A DNA stretch of 54,636 nucleotides from Oscillospiraceae bacterium. GTDB lineage: Bacteria > Bacillota > Clostridia > Oscillospirales > Ruminococcaceae. Positions within the stretch are counted from its first letter, which is position 1, and the number at the start of each line of letters is the position of its first letter. Positions 33,137 through 42,103 of this stretch are shown one piece after another. Under the pieces are notes generated by a model, which saw only the letters and a program-made list of their open reading frames with translations, was not told the DNA's origin and made no database searches. The stretch is from assembly GCA_016291435.1 (NCBI GenBank), contig JAEEXH010000010.1, positions 1 through 54,636 on the forward strand, in the 5' to 3' direction. A program made the position numbers and the translations under genes.

Positions 33137-34080
33137 TGCTGCGGCTTCTGAATATTGATCGTCCTGCGGATGACATACTGCGGGGCGTCATTGATGCAGA
33201 TATAGATTCTGCCGATGTATTCACCGATCATCCCGAGCATGAGCATAATCATGCCGGATGTGATAAGAAACACCGCCATCAGCGAGCTGTATCCGACAAG
33301 AATCTCAGGATGGAGGAGCTTCCGGATGACCACAACAACGCTGAACACAAGCCCGATCAGTGCCATGAGCATGCCGCAGATCGAAGCGGCACGCAGCGGC
33401 TTGACGGAAAAGGATGTCAGACCGTTCGTCAGCAGATTGATCGACTTTCTCAGTGTGAAGCCGGTCGCGTTGTCATCGCCGCGCTCCCGCTGCTCCATCG
33501 GCACCGTTGCGATGCGGCGGGTGATGCGGAGCACGAGCCCTTCGAGATAGGGATAAGGGTTCTTGTAGGCGGTGACCTCCTTCGCGACAAATGCCTTCAT
33601 CGCATTGAAATTCTCAAAGCGCAGATCCTTCGGCTTTTCGAGCATGATCCGGCTCATCATGAGGTTGACATCGCTGCCGAGCCGCTTATAGAGCTTTTCG
33701 CGCTTCATGGAATACTTTGCTGTGGCATAGTCGCATTCATCGCGCTCCACGGGCTCCAGCAGCCGCCAGAGCTCATAGACCGGGCTCTGGCAGTCATCGT
33801 CGAGATCGAAGACATATTCCCCGAGCGCGGCGGCATAGCCCGCGAGCACGGCGGCATGCTTGCCCATATTCTTTGCAAAGTCGATGACCTTGATCTTCGG
33901 ATTCTGCGCTGCAAGGCGCTCCAGCACATGGATGACGCCGTCCGGCGAGCAGTCGTTGACGCAGATGATCTCGTAGTCATATTCCGCACGCTGTGTGACG
34001 GTGGCGATAATCTCATCGACGACCTTTTCGATGGTTTTTTCGCTGCGGTAGCAGGGTATGACAAAGCTCAGAAGTGTCAT
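33133..34080 (-). CDS. Membrane-anchored GT2 glycosyltransferase (GtrB/ArnC/DPM1-like)
   Basis: 315 aa. GT-A fold with 'LLSFVIPCYRSEKTI', 'VNDCSPDGV', 'DFAKNMGKHAAVLAG' and the metal-binding 'FDLDDDCQSP'. Two C-terminal hydrophobic helices (about 230-252 and 265-290) follow. This plan is that of transferases that load a sugar onto undecaprenyl phosphate at the inner face of the membrane. The ATG at 34080 with GAGGGATCAC ahead is used; the frame runs 111 bases further up, past the promoter. First gene of the operon, so the acyl/aldehyde genes downstream are plausibly for modifying a lipid-linked or surface sugar. Confidence 0.9.
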   Translation of the reverse strand: MTLLSFVIPCYRSEKTIEKVVDEIIATVTQRAEYDYEIICVNDCSPDGVIHVLERLAAQNPKIKVIDFAKNMGKHAAVLAGYAAALGEYVFDLDDDCQSPVYELWRLLEPVERDECDYATAKYSMKREKLYKRLGSDVNLMMSRIMLEKPKDLRFENFNAMKAFVAKEVTAYKNPYPYLEGLVLRITRRIATVPMEQRERGDDNATGFTLRKSINLLTNGLTSFSVKPLRAASICGMLMALIGLVFSVVVVIRKLLHPEILVGYSSLMAVFLITSGMIMLMLGMIGEYIGRIYICINDAPQYVIRRTINIQKPQQ

Positions 34081-34162
34081 GTGATCCCTCGATTTCTGAT
34101 TGAAATGTGCGCGTGTGCAGTGCCGCAAAAAGGTGCGGCAGCACCCCGGCGATCCTGCTGTC

Positions 34163-34191
34163 ATTATATCATAGTTTATGTGCATTGTCAA
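34163..34191 (-). promoter_or_regulatory. Consensus promoter of the GT2-ACP-LuxE-LuxC operon
   Basis: On the minus strand TTGACA (34191-34186), 17 bases, TATAAT (34168-34163), both perfect. The leader before the GT2 start is about 75 bases. Confidence 0.85.
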
Positions 34192-34275
34192 GTTAAATAA
34201 TCGAATAAATGCAGAACTATGCGTCAGATTATATGTAAATGATGCAAATTGTCATGAAAATCTGTTTTTTTGTTA

Positions 34276-34304
34276 TTGTTTTGGCGGGGGGAACGGTCTA
34301 TAAT
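34276..34304 (+). promoter_or_regulatory. Promoter of the GH97 gene
   Basis: TTGTTT (34276-34281), 17 bases with a G-run, TATAAT (34299-34304). Confidence 0.65.
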
Positions 34305-34383
34305 GATAATCGGAGAAATAGCCGGAAAACGGCAGACAGCAGGGGGAGAGAGAAAAAAACAACAAAACAGGAGGATTTGGGAC

Positions 34384-37300
34384 ATGAAATCAGGAAAACG
34401 GTATCGGGGGGCAGCGAGCGCCGCAGCCGCTCTGCTGCTCTTTGCACAGGCGGGCTTCGGCGGATTCCCCTTCGGCGGTGCGGCGCTCCGGGGCGCGGAG
34501 GCGGCGACGCTCTCCGGCGCGAAGATCGCAAGCGCCGGCACAGTGCAGGATGCGCCTGCGGTCATCCGGGGCAGCGCGGCAAGCATTATCCGTGACAGCA
34601 CCCGCAATTCGGATGTGCTGCATTTGGCCGGCAATGCGTTCGGGTCAGGCTGGCTCCAGCTCCCGCCGCTGTTCTCCGGCGACCGGAGCAAGGGCTTTTC
34701 GTTCTCGATGCAGTTCAAGCTGCAAAGCGATGCGGCAGACTACACGCGGCTCTTCCAGTTTGCGACGGTGCCCTTTGGCTCCGGCAACACCAACGGCTAC
34801 AATTCGCCGGATATCTCGATGGACTTAAACGACGGCACGAGCTTCCGCGCATCTGTGTTCCCGGGGAAGGGGAGCGATGCGACAGACGCCGGTCTGCGCG
34901 CAATCTTCAGTCTGGATGCCTCGCATGACACCGCGTGGCACACGCTGACAGTGAGCTATGCACCGGACGGCGCGGTCTATTATCTCGACGGCAAGGCACT
35001 TTCGGCAGACAGCAGTGAGGGCGCCGGAAAGCTCGCGGATGCCTGCAAGGCACTTTTCGGCAGCAACCTGCTCGGCGGCTATGATTACTGCGCTGTCGGA
35101 CATTCCCTTTACGGCGACAAGGATCTCCGTGCGGACATCGACGATGTGATGTTCTACGATTACGCGCTGAGCGCATCGCAGGCGGCAGTGCTCCCGGATA
35201 ATCCGCTCTACCGCTATACATTTGAAGCGGATACGGTCACGGCGCCCGACCCGCAGCAGGCAGGCGACCCCGAGAATTCCAATGCACCCGACGGCACCGC
35301 AGTCACGAGCATCCCCGAGATGCAGACGGTCTCCCCGGACGGCTCGCTGGTCATGAAGATCTGGCGGGACAGCCGCGGCAGATACTATTATTCTGCGGAC
35401 AAGGACGGCGATACTGTGATTCTTCCCTCGCGGCTCGGCATGACGACCGACACCGCGGATCTCGCCTCCGGCTTCAGTGTTGATCCCGCAGAAGCGGTGA
35501 TTGAGGAGCATGACGAGACCTATGATATGCCCGTCGGCAAGCATGTGCATATCCGCAATCACTACTATGAGCTGACCTTCCCGCTCGCTAAGGGCAATGA
35601 CATCCTGACAGTCTATGCCCGCGTCTATGATGACGGCGTCGGCGTGCGCTATGCGCTGAATCACGGTGCGTCAGTCAAGGAGGAGCAGACACAGGTCATG
35701 TTCCCGGGCGGCAGTACCTTCTGGGGCAACTGGCCGAACAACACCTATGAGTGGGATATGGTCGAGCTGCCGAAGGACCGTCCGAATGAGACCAACGCGA
35801 CCTATTCCTGCCCCTACACCGGCGTGATCTCCGACCGCTACTGGGTCACGGTCACCGAGGCAAATGTCTTCAATGAGGAAACGCCCTACTGTGCAGGCGC
35901 TTTGCAGTTTGTCGGCAATTATCACAGCCTGCGCTTCAAGGGCGGCAACAAGGTGCGTTCGATCTCCTTCAATCAGCCGTTCCATACGCCGTGGCGTGCG
36001 GTCGTGATCGGCGATTCGCTCAATCAGATGGCATCGAGCGACCTGATCCTCAATCTGAACCCGCCCTCCGTGCTCGGCGATACGAGCTGGGTGAAGCCCG
36101 GCAAGGCGGCATGGTCGTGGTGGTCGAGCGGCGGCGATTCCCCGGTCGAGTATCACATGCAGAAGGAATACATCGACTTTGCGGCAGAAAACGGCTGGGA
36201 CTGCGTCTGCGTCGATTTCGGCTGGGCGCTCTGGGATGACAGCGCCGCAAAAATCAAGGAGCTCTGCGATTACGGCAGACAGAAGGGCATCGGCATCTGG
36301 CTCTGGTACGGCGTCAACAACACGGGACATTCCGGCTACAAGGACAGCGCCGGGCATCCCGCATATCCGTATTATTCGCTGCTCGACAAGGAGACCATCG
36401 TCCGTGAGTTCGAGCGCATCAGCGGGCTCGGCGTGCAGGGCGTCAAGGTCGATTACTACGAGAGCGACACGCAGGACACAATGTATCAGATGTATCTCTG
36501 CGCGAAGATCGCGGCGGAGAACAAGCTGATGGTGCTCTTCCACGGCTGCACGCTCCCGCGCGGTGAGAGCCGCACCTTCCCGAACATCGTTTCCTATGAG
36601 GCGGTGAACGGCTCGGAGTATTACAAGTGGTTCGAGGCACCGTCGCTTGCAAACCGCGTTTCCTATACCTTCACCCGCTGCGTGGCGGGCTCGGCGGATT
36701 TCACCCCGACCGGCATCCCGATCTACGGCATCGGCGCAACGGCAGGCTTTGCCCTCGCAGATGTAGTCACGATCGAATCCGGCGTGCAGCATTTTGCACA
36801 TTCCGTCTATACCTATGAGGGCAGCCCCGCGCTCCCGCTGCTCAATGACGTCCCCGTTGCATGGGATGACATGCATGTGATCGACGGCAGACCGATGGCG
36901 TTCAATGTCACGGCACGCCGCAGCGGCTCCGACTGGTATATCGGCTGCTCAACGCTCAGCGCACGCACCGTCAGCATCCCGCTCAGCGAGCTGATCACCG
37001 ACGACGGCACCTATAACGCCTATATCTTCGGCGACAACGCAAACGGCAGCGCCTTGCAGGTCTCCGTGCAGACAGGGCTCACGAAGGATTCCGTCATCAA
37101 GCGGGATCTCCTGAAAAACGGCGGCTGCGTCATCAAGCTGACAGGAGCAGCGATGAATCTCTCCACGCCGTATTCCGACTACAAATTCTATGAGGCGGAG
37201 CAGGCAAAGCTGAACGGCAGAGCGTCCATTACATCCGGCAGCGATGCGAAATACTGCTCCGGCAGCGCCTATGTCGGCTATGTCGGCGGCGGCAGAGACA

Positions 37301-37764
37301 ACTATGTCACCTTCGAGAATGTCGAAGCACCGGCAGACGGCGAGTATACGCTCCGCGTCTACTATGTTTCCGGCGAGACCCGGCAGCTCAAGGTGGATGT
37401 CAACGGTGCCTTTGCCGGCTCCCTTGACCAGTGCTACGCAAACCGCGGCGACTGGAAGGGCGTGCGTGCGGCAAACCTGACCGTGAAGCTCAAGGGCGGC
37501 AAAAATACCGTCCGGCTTTACAACGATCAGAGCTACGGTCCGTCGGTTGACCGCATTGCCGTCGCGATCCCGCATGAGAACTGGCTCATCGGCGATATGA
37601 ACTATGACGGCAAAATCGACGCACGCGACCTGACAATCTTAAAGCGCGATCTCATGACATCGTTCCCGGACAAAAAGGCAGAGACCGTCGGCGACTTCGA
37701 TCAGGACGGCAAGCTGACCGTTTCCGACGCAAGATCAATGCTGAATTTCCTGCTCGGCGCATAA
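34384..37764 (+). CDS. Secreted dockerin GH97 alpha-galactosidase/alpha-glucosidase
   Basis: 1126 aa. Signal peptide (about 1-40); LamG/concanavalin-like module (about 60-275); GH97 N-domain, barrel and C-domain (about 305-920, with 'AAWSWWSSGGDSPVEYHMQ', 'CVDFGW' and 'GVKVDYYESDTQDTMYQMY'); CBM35/CBM6-like module (about 935-1060, 'FYEAEQAKLNG', 'DNYVTFENV'); C-terminal dockerin (1069-1126, loops 'DMNYDGKIDARD' and 'DFDQDGKLTVSD'). GH97 contains inverting glucosidases and retaining galactosidases; the Asp in 'KVDYYESD' sits where the retaining nucleophile is expected, so alpha-galactosidase is my preferred guess. The ATG at 34384 has CAGGAGGATTTGGGAC ahead; an in-frame ATG at 34270 is upstream of the promoter -35. 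Confidence 0.9.
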   Translation: MKSGKRYRGAASAAAALLLFAQAGFGGFPFGGAALRGAEAATLSGAKIASAGTVQDAPAVIRGSAASIIRDSTRNSDVLHLAGNAFGSGWLQLPPLFSGDRSKGFSFSMQFKLQSDAADYTRLFQFATVPFGSGNTNGYNSPDISMDLNDGTSFRASVFPGKGSDATDAGLRAIFSLDASHDTAWHTLTVSYAPDGAVYYLDGKALSADSSEGAGKLADACKALFGSNLLGGYDYCAVGHSLYGDKDLRADIDDVMFYDYALSASQAAVLPDNPLYRYTFEADTVTAPDPQQAGDPENSNAPDGTAVTSIPEMQTVSPDGSLVMKIWRDSRGRYYYSADKDGDTVILPSRLGMTTDTADLASGFSVDPAEAVIEEHDETYDMPVGKHVHIRNHYYELTFPLAKGNDILTVYARVYDDGVGVRYALNHGASVKEEQTQVMFPGGSTFWGNWPNNTYEWDMVELPKDRPNETNATYSCPYTGVISDRYWVTVTEANVFNEETPYCAGALQFVGNYHSLRFKGGNKVRSISFNQPFHTPWRAVVIGDSLNQMASSDLILNLNPPSVLGDTSWVKPGKAAWSWWSSGGDSPVEYHMQKEYIDFAAENGWDCVCVDFGWALWDDSAAKIKELCDYGRQKGIGIWLWYGVNNTGHSGYKDSAGHPAYPYYSLLDKETIVREFERISGLGVQGVKVDYYESDTQDTMYQMYLCAKIAAENKLMVLFHGCTLPRGESRTFPNIVSYEAVNGSEYYKWFEAPSLANRVSYTFTRCVAGSADFTPTGIPIYGIGATAGFALADVVTIESGVQHFAHSVYTYEGSPALPLLNDVPVAWDDMHVIDGRPMAFNVTARRSGSDWYIGCSTLSARTVSIPLSELITDDGTYNAYIFGDNANGSALQVSVQTGLTKDSVIKRDLLKNGGCVIKLTGAAMNLSTPYSDYKFYEAEQAKLNGRASITSGSDAKYCSGSAYVGYVGGGRDNYVTFENVEAPADGEYTLRVYYVSGETRQLKVDVNGAFAGSLDQCYANRGDWKGVRAANLTVKLKGGKNTVRLYNDQSYGPSVDRIAVAIPHENWLIGDMNYDGKIDARDLTILKRDLMTSFPDKKAETVGDFDQDGKLTVSDARSMLNFLLGA

Positions 37765-37793
37765 CGCAGGACCTGAACATCATCGCCCGGGGC

Positions 37794-37815
37794 ACGCGCT
37801 TCGGGCGGTTTTGTT
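37794..37815 (+). terminator. Terminator of the GH97 gene
   Basis: CGCCCGG pairs with CGGGCG around a short loop (37794-37807), followed by GTTTTGTTT. Confidence 0.7.
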
Positions 37816-37856
37816 TCCTTTGCAGAAAACTCCCACTGCTTTTTTCTGCAAAGTCC

Positions 37857-37885
37857 TTGACTTTCCATGTAAAATATAGTATACT
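37857..37885 (+). promoter_or_regulatory. Strong promoter upstream of rny
   Basis: TTGACT (37857-37862), 17 bases, TATACT (37880-37885). It lies 328 bases ahead of the rny start. Confidence 0.75.
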
Positions 37886-37891
37886 TATTGT

Positions 37892-38037
37892 GTGTATTAT
37901 GCATTGCACCGGAACGGTGGGGCTCTTTGCCGCCCGCACACGCTCCGATGTGTTTGCGGCAGATGCCGCTGTTGATATATTTTTATACTCCATACCCCCT
38001 TATTTTGCCGGGGAATCAGCAATCCCCCCGGCTTTTT
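37892..38037 (+). ncRNA. Short terminated leader or small RNA ahead of rny
   Basis: A transcript from the promoter above would meet a strong intrinsic terminator after about 145 nt: GCCGGGG (38007-38013) with CCCCGGC (38026-38032) and TTTTTATA. Before it are a CACCG/CGGTG hairpin and a longer stem closed by GCCGC and GCGGC. It may be a separate small RNA or a regulated leader whose terminator must be passed to express rny. I could not match it to a riboswitch class, 6S or SRP RNA. No ORF with a ribosome site is present. Confidence 0.5.
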
Positions 38038-38212
38038 ATACAGGATGCCCCGATCACCTGCACAAGAAAGAAATCCGTGCGTATACGGGCGTCCCCGAAC
38101 CTTTATGTGAATGTAAAAAAACAATCAAACGGCGTGTTTCCTGCCGCAGAGTCAAATGAGCAATATACAGATTTTACGCAGAATTTGATGATGTTAGGAG
38201 GAAATCACAGAC

Positions 38213-39898
38213 ATGACTATCAGCATTCTCCTTGCAGCTACGGAGCTCTCTGTCACTGCGGTCGTGCTGATCCTCGTTGCGCTCGTTGTCGGTGCCGTGA
38301 TCGGCGTGTTTGTCGGCGGCGGAAAGGCAAAGCGCGATGTGGACGCACAGGTGCAGGAAGCGGAGAAGCGCGGTGTCGAAAAGGGCATCGAGCAGCGCAA
38401 GGCAACCGCAGAGGCTGCCATCGGCAGCGCTGAGCAGGAGGCAGAACGCATCCGCAGCTCGGCAGTCAGAGAGGCTGACGACCGCAAGAAGTCGGCTCTC
38501 GTAGAGGCAAAGGACGAGATCTTCCGTCTCCGCAGCGAAGCAGAGAAGGAGATCAAGGACCGCCGCAGCGAAATGGCGCGGCAGGAGCGCAGAATCCAGC
38601 AGAAGGAAGAAAGTCTCGATAAGAAATCCGAGCATTTCGAGCGCAAGGAGGAGCAGCTCCAGGCAAAGCTCCACGCCGCAGACGAGCGTCTTGCTGAGGC
38701 GGAGGAGATCAAGAAAAACGGCACCGAGGAGATCGAGAAGCTGAAGCGCAGCCAGATCGACATGCTCGAGCGCATCTCTGAGCTGACACGCGATCAGGCA
38801 AGAGACCAGCTTTTGCAGCAGCTCGATCAGGACCTCGTCCACGAGAAGGCGCTCAAGATCACTGCCTATGAGCAGCAGATCAAGACCACCTGCGAGGATA
38901 TCGCTCGCAGCCATATCTCCATGGCAATCGCAAAATGTGCCGCAGAGCAGGTCTCTGAGGTCGCGGTTTCCGTCGTGCCGCTCCCGAATGACGAAATGAA
39001 GGGCAGAATCATCGGCAGAGAGGGCAGAAATATCCGCTCGATCGAGTCGCTGACCGGCGTCGATCTCATCATCGACGACACGCCCGAAGCCATTACCCTC
39101 TCCTGCTTCGATCCCGTGCGCCGTGAGGTTGCAAGAATCGCGCTTGAGAAGCTGATCCTCGACGGCAGAATCCATCCGGCAAGCATCGAGGAGAAGGTTG
39201 ACAAGGCACGCAGAGAGGTCGAAAAGCGCATCAAGCAGGAGGGCGAAAGAGCCGTCCTGGAAACAAATGTCCACGGGCTCAATCCGGAGCTCATCCGTCT
39301 GCTCGGCAGACTGACCTTCCGCACGAGCTACCGCCAGAATGTTCTGAATCACAGCATCGAGGTCGCAACGCTCTCCGGCATTCTTGCCTCTGAGCTCGGC
39401 GTCGATGCGAATATGGCAAGACGCGCAGGTCTGCTCCACGACATCGGCAAGGCGCTGACCGCCGAGATCGAGGGCTCGCATGTCGCGATCGGCGTCGATG
39501 TCTGCCGCAAGTATAAGGAGCCCGCAGAGGTCATCCATGCTGTGGAAGCGCATCACAACGATGTCGAGCCGCGCACCGCGATCGCATGTATCGTGCAGGC
39601 AGCGGACGCCATCTCCGCCGCAAGACCCGGCGCGAGAAGCGAGAATCTGGAAAGCTACATCAAGCGTCTCCAGAAGCTCGAGGAGATCTGCATGTCCTAT
39701 GAGGGCGTCGAAAAGTGCTTTGCCATGCAGGCAGGCAGAGAGGTTCGCATTATGGTCAAGCCGGAGGTCATCGACGACGAGCGCATGGTGCTGGTCGCCC
39801 GCGAGATCGCCCAGCAGATCGAGAACGACATGGAGTATCCCGGTCAGATCAAGGTCAACCTCATCCGCGAGAGCCGCGTGATGGATGTCGCAAAATAA
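38213..39898 (+). CDS. rny: Ribonuclease Y
   Basis: 561 aa. N-terminal membrane anchor (about 11-36), a long charged coiled coil (about 38-215) rich in Glu/Lys/Arg, a KH RNA-binding domain ('[21 protein letters not shown]' region) and an HD domain with '[11 protein letters not shown]' holding the metal-binding His-Asp pair. RNase Y is the endoribonuclease that starts mRNA decay at the membrane in Firmicutes. Slightly longer than the usual about 520 aa because of the coiled coil. AGGAGG lies 11 bases before the ATG. It is followed by an unrelated membrane protein gene 56 bases on. Confidence 0.97.
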   Translation: MTISILLAATELSVTAVVLILVALVVGAVIGVFVGGGKAKRDVDAQVQEAEKRGVEKGIEQRKATAEAAIGSAEQEAERIRSSAVREADDRKKSALVEAKDEIFRLRSEAEKEIKDRRSEMARQERRIQQKEESLDKKSEHFERKEEQLQAKLHAADERLAEAEEIKKNGTEEIEKLKRSQIDMLERISELTRDQARDQLLQQLDQDLVHEKALKITAYEQQIKTTCEDIARSHISMAIAKCAAEQVSEVAVSVVPLPNDEMKGRIIGREGRNIRSIESLTGVDLIIDDTPEAITLSCFDPVRREVARIALEKLILDGRIHPASIEEKVDKARREVEKRIKQEGERAVLETNVHGLNPELIRLLGRLTFRTSYRQNVLNHSIEVATLSGILASELGVDANMARRAGLLHDIGKALTAEIEGSHVAIGVDVCRKYKEPAEVIHAVEAHHNDVEPRTAIACIVQAADAISAARPGARSENLESYIKRLQKLEEICMSYEGVEKCFAMQAGREVRIMVKPEVIDDERMVLVAREIAQQIENDMEYPGQIKVNLIRESRVMDVAK

Positions 39899-39943
39899 TC
39901 CGATGCGCATGTGCCGGCAGCAGGCGCATGCGCATTCTTATCG
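39899..39943 (+). other. Stem-loop between rny and the next gene
   Basis: ATGCGCATGTGCC pairs imperfectly with GGCGCATGCGCAT. A short TTCTTA tail follows, so termination would be weak and the downstream gene may be partly co-transcribed. Confidence 0.5.
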
Positions 39944-39954
39944 GAGGGGCGCTT

Positions 39955-41526
39955 ATGGCGAAACAACTCTTTCACACTACGGAAAAATCTGATTTTATCC
40001 TCAACATGGATCTGGACAAATACCGCAGCTTCTGCGCGAAGATGGTGCTGATCGTCCTCTGGGTGACGGCTGCCTCTGCGGCGCTTTACCAGATCACCTA
40101 CCCGGTCAACAGCCGCCTTGCGGAGATGGCAGGGGAGGGCGGATTTGCAGCGGTTTTCAGCCTGCTGCTGATCGCCCTGAGAAGCACGGCATCGCTCTTT
40201 TCGGTTGTCGGTGTCGCCGCACTGATCACAATGGTGATCGGCCTGATGCGAAAGCAGGTCACAAAGCAGACGGCAGTGCCCTATCTGCTGCTGGCGGCGT
40301 CGCTTGGCTGGGCGGTGGTCTCCATGTGCCATTCTTACAGCACGGAGTATTCTCTCTTCGGGCAGGACGGCAGAGATGAGGGTCTTCTCTCGCTGCTGAT
40401 GTATGCGGCAGTCTTCTATCTCGGCACAATGCTCCGCCGCCGCGAAAACCTCTGTATTCTCCTGCGCGGGACGCTGATCTTCGGCATCGTGCAGGGCGTC
40501 TGGGGACTTTTGCAGGCGCAGCCGTTCTTTGCTTTCCCGACGGAATATGCGGACATCGAGCCGATGCTCCTGCGCGGGATCCGTCTCCCTTCGGGTCTGA
40601 CAGACAGCCCGGTCACCTACGCGATGCTGCTGTGCATGCTGCTGGCGCTCTCGATCCCGGCAGCGCTCTGTGCGGAGAAGCAAAGCACGCGGATTCTCGG
40701 TGCGGTCTCGGCGGTGCTCTCACTGTTGATGACCGTCAAGACGCAGACCTATGCGGGACTGATCGCGGCGGGCGGTGCGCTGCTTGTCACGGCAGGCTTT
40801 GTGATCGGCAAGCGGAAGGAGCTGCCCCGAAAGCGCCTGATTGCCGTGCCCTGCATGGTGCTCGCGGCGCTGGCATGTTCTGTCTGCTGGACATATTTCA
40901 CACCTTCGCTGAACGGCGTCACACGCACGCTCAATGAGGAAACTGTGGAAAACGGCATCACGATGCTGGACGGCGCGATTGTCTGGGACGATGCAAACTA
41001 CCGGCTCTCTGCCGCGGGACCCTATCAGCGGGAGAGCGCGGAGCAGCTCGGATTCGAGGTCAGCGATGCGGCATCCGTCCTGCGCTATTGCCGCAGCGAG
41101 GGCATCCGCGTCATCAAGATGTATCCGGTGCTCGGCACGGGACCTGACAATTTTGCCTTCACGCAGCTTCACAAGAGCATGGTGCTGGAATACAACACCA
41201 ACTCGATCGACCGCCCGTACAATGATCTGCTGTTCATCGGCGCGACACGCGGCATTCTTTCGATGGTGCTGCACATTGCGCTGCTGATCGTCAGCATATG
41301 GTTTGCATGGAAAAACCGCAAAGCGGGCTACGGCTGGCTGCTCCCGGCATTCGGCGCGGCGGCGCTGCTCTATGTGATCGCTTCCAATGTCGGCATCTCG
41401 GTGCTGACGGTCGCACCGCTCTTCTGGGGCATGCTGGGTGTGCTGGCAGGCGAGCCGATCATCGAGGCGCAAAAGCAGGAGAAGACAAGGCAGCCGAAGA
41501 AGAAAAAGGCAAAGGCAGCAGAATGA
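39955..41526 (+). CDS. Polytopic membrane protein, O-antigen ligase/polymerase-like
   Basis: 523 aa with about 10 hydrophobic segments and a long outer loop (about 320-425) that contains 'VLGTGPDNFAFTQLH', the hallmark region of Wzy/WaaL-type O-antigen ligase-like proteins. The tail is basic ('KKKKAKAAE'). In Gram-positives such proteins polymerise or attach surface glycans or teichoic-acid-like polymers, so it may work with surface sugars such as those made through the GT2 operon, though it is not linked to it. The ATG at 39955 follows GGAGGGG; the frame extends upstream into rny and is ignored. Confidence 0.8.
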   Translation: MAKQLFHTTEKSDFILNMDLDKYRSFCAKMVLIVLWVTAASAALYQITYPVNSRLAEMAGEGGFAAVFSLLLIALRSTASLFSVVGVAALITMVIGLMRKQVTKQTAVPYLLLAASLGWAVVSMCHSYSTEYSLFGQDGRDEGLLSLLMYAAVFYLGTMLRRRENLCILLRGTLIFGIVQGVWGLLQAQPFFAFPTEYADIEPMLLRGIRLPSGLTDSPVTYAMLLCMLLALSIPAALCAEKQSTRILGAVSAVLSLLMTVKTQTYAGLIAAGGALLVTAGFVIGKRKELPRKRLIAVPCMVLAALACSVCWTYFTPSLNGVTRTLNEETVENGITMLDGAIVWDDANYRLSAAGPYQRESAEQLGFEVSDAASVLRYCRSEGIRVIKMYPVLGTGPDNFAFTQLHKSMVLEYNTNSIDRPYNDLLFIGATRGILSMVLHIALLIVSIWFAWKNRKAGYGWLLPAFGAAALLYVIASNVGISVLTVAPLFWGMLGVLAGEPIIEAQKQEKTRQPKKKKAKAAE

Positions 41527-41551
41527 ACGATACATCACAGGGGGTGAGGAC

Positions 41552-41761
41552 ATGACACAGACCATCGGCATTACCGGCATGATGTGCGGACACTGCGAGG
41601 CGCATATGCGCAAGGCACTGGAGGCGCTTCCGGGCGTGACCGTGCAGCGCGTGAGCCATGACGACAACTGCGCAGTGATCGAGACTGCGGAGCCGGTCGC
41701 GGAGGAGATCCTTCGCAAGACCGTCACGGAGGCAGGCTACACATTCACATCGGTGCAGTGA
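41552..41761 (+). CDS. Heavy-metal-associated (CopZ-like) metallochaperone
   Basis: 69 aa, a single HMA domain with the copper-binding 'GMMCGHCEAHM' (Cys12, Cys15) and the usual beta-alpha-beta fold. Binds Cu(I) or a similar soft metal and passes it to a P-type ATPase; no such ATPase is in the window. GGGGTGAGG precedes the ATG, 25 bases after the membrane protein stop. Confidence 0.9.
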   Translation: MTQTIGITGMMCGHCEAHMRKALEALPGVTVQRVSHDDNCAVIETAEPVAEEILRKTVTEAGYTFTSVQ

Positions 41762-41770
41762 GATGCAAAA

Positions 41771-41806
41771 GGCAGCACAGGGCGAGGTACTCTGTGCTGC
41801 TTTTTT
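41771..41806 (+). terminator. Terminator after the metallochaperone gene
   Basis: GGCAGCACAG pairs with CTGTGCTGC and is followed by TTTTTT. Confidence 0.9.
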
Positions 41807-42002
41807 CTGCGGCAGAAAATGTCATGCTGCGGTTTTCGTTTATGTCTGACTACTGTGCAGGGGCTCCGGTATTAGCTGAGGATTAAGACGATATAAGTCT
41901 TTTTGCATGATGCGGCAAAATTAAGCAAACAGTAAACTTAGCTTATGTGAAAGCATCCAAAATATGCGGGAATAGCACAATATTGCACAAAAGATGATGA
42001 TT

Positions 42003-42037
42003 GCACACTTGTGCCTGTGTGCGAAATGTGCTATAAT
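42003..42037 (+). promoter_or_regulatory. GH74 promoter with inverted repeat over the -35 box
   Basis: TTGTGC (42009-42014), 17 bases, TATAAT (42032-42037). GCACAC (42003-42008) and GTGTGC (42017-42022) flank the -35. TTGCACA-type words also occur at about 41983 and 42001. This looks like an operator for a sugar-responsive regulator. The rest of the 340-base gap is AT-rich and shows nothing else. Confidence 0.6.
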
Positions 42038-42103
42038 GACAATAGACGCGGCATGTCCGGTGCTGCGTGAAATGTCTTTTTTCTATTTGAGAGGGGAACG
42101 CAT

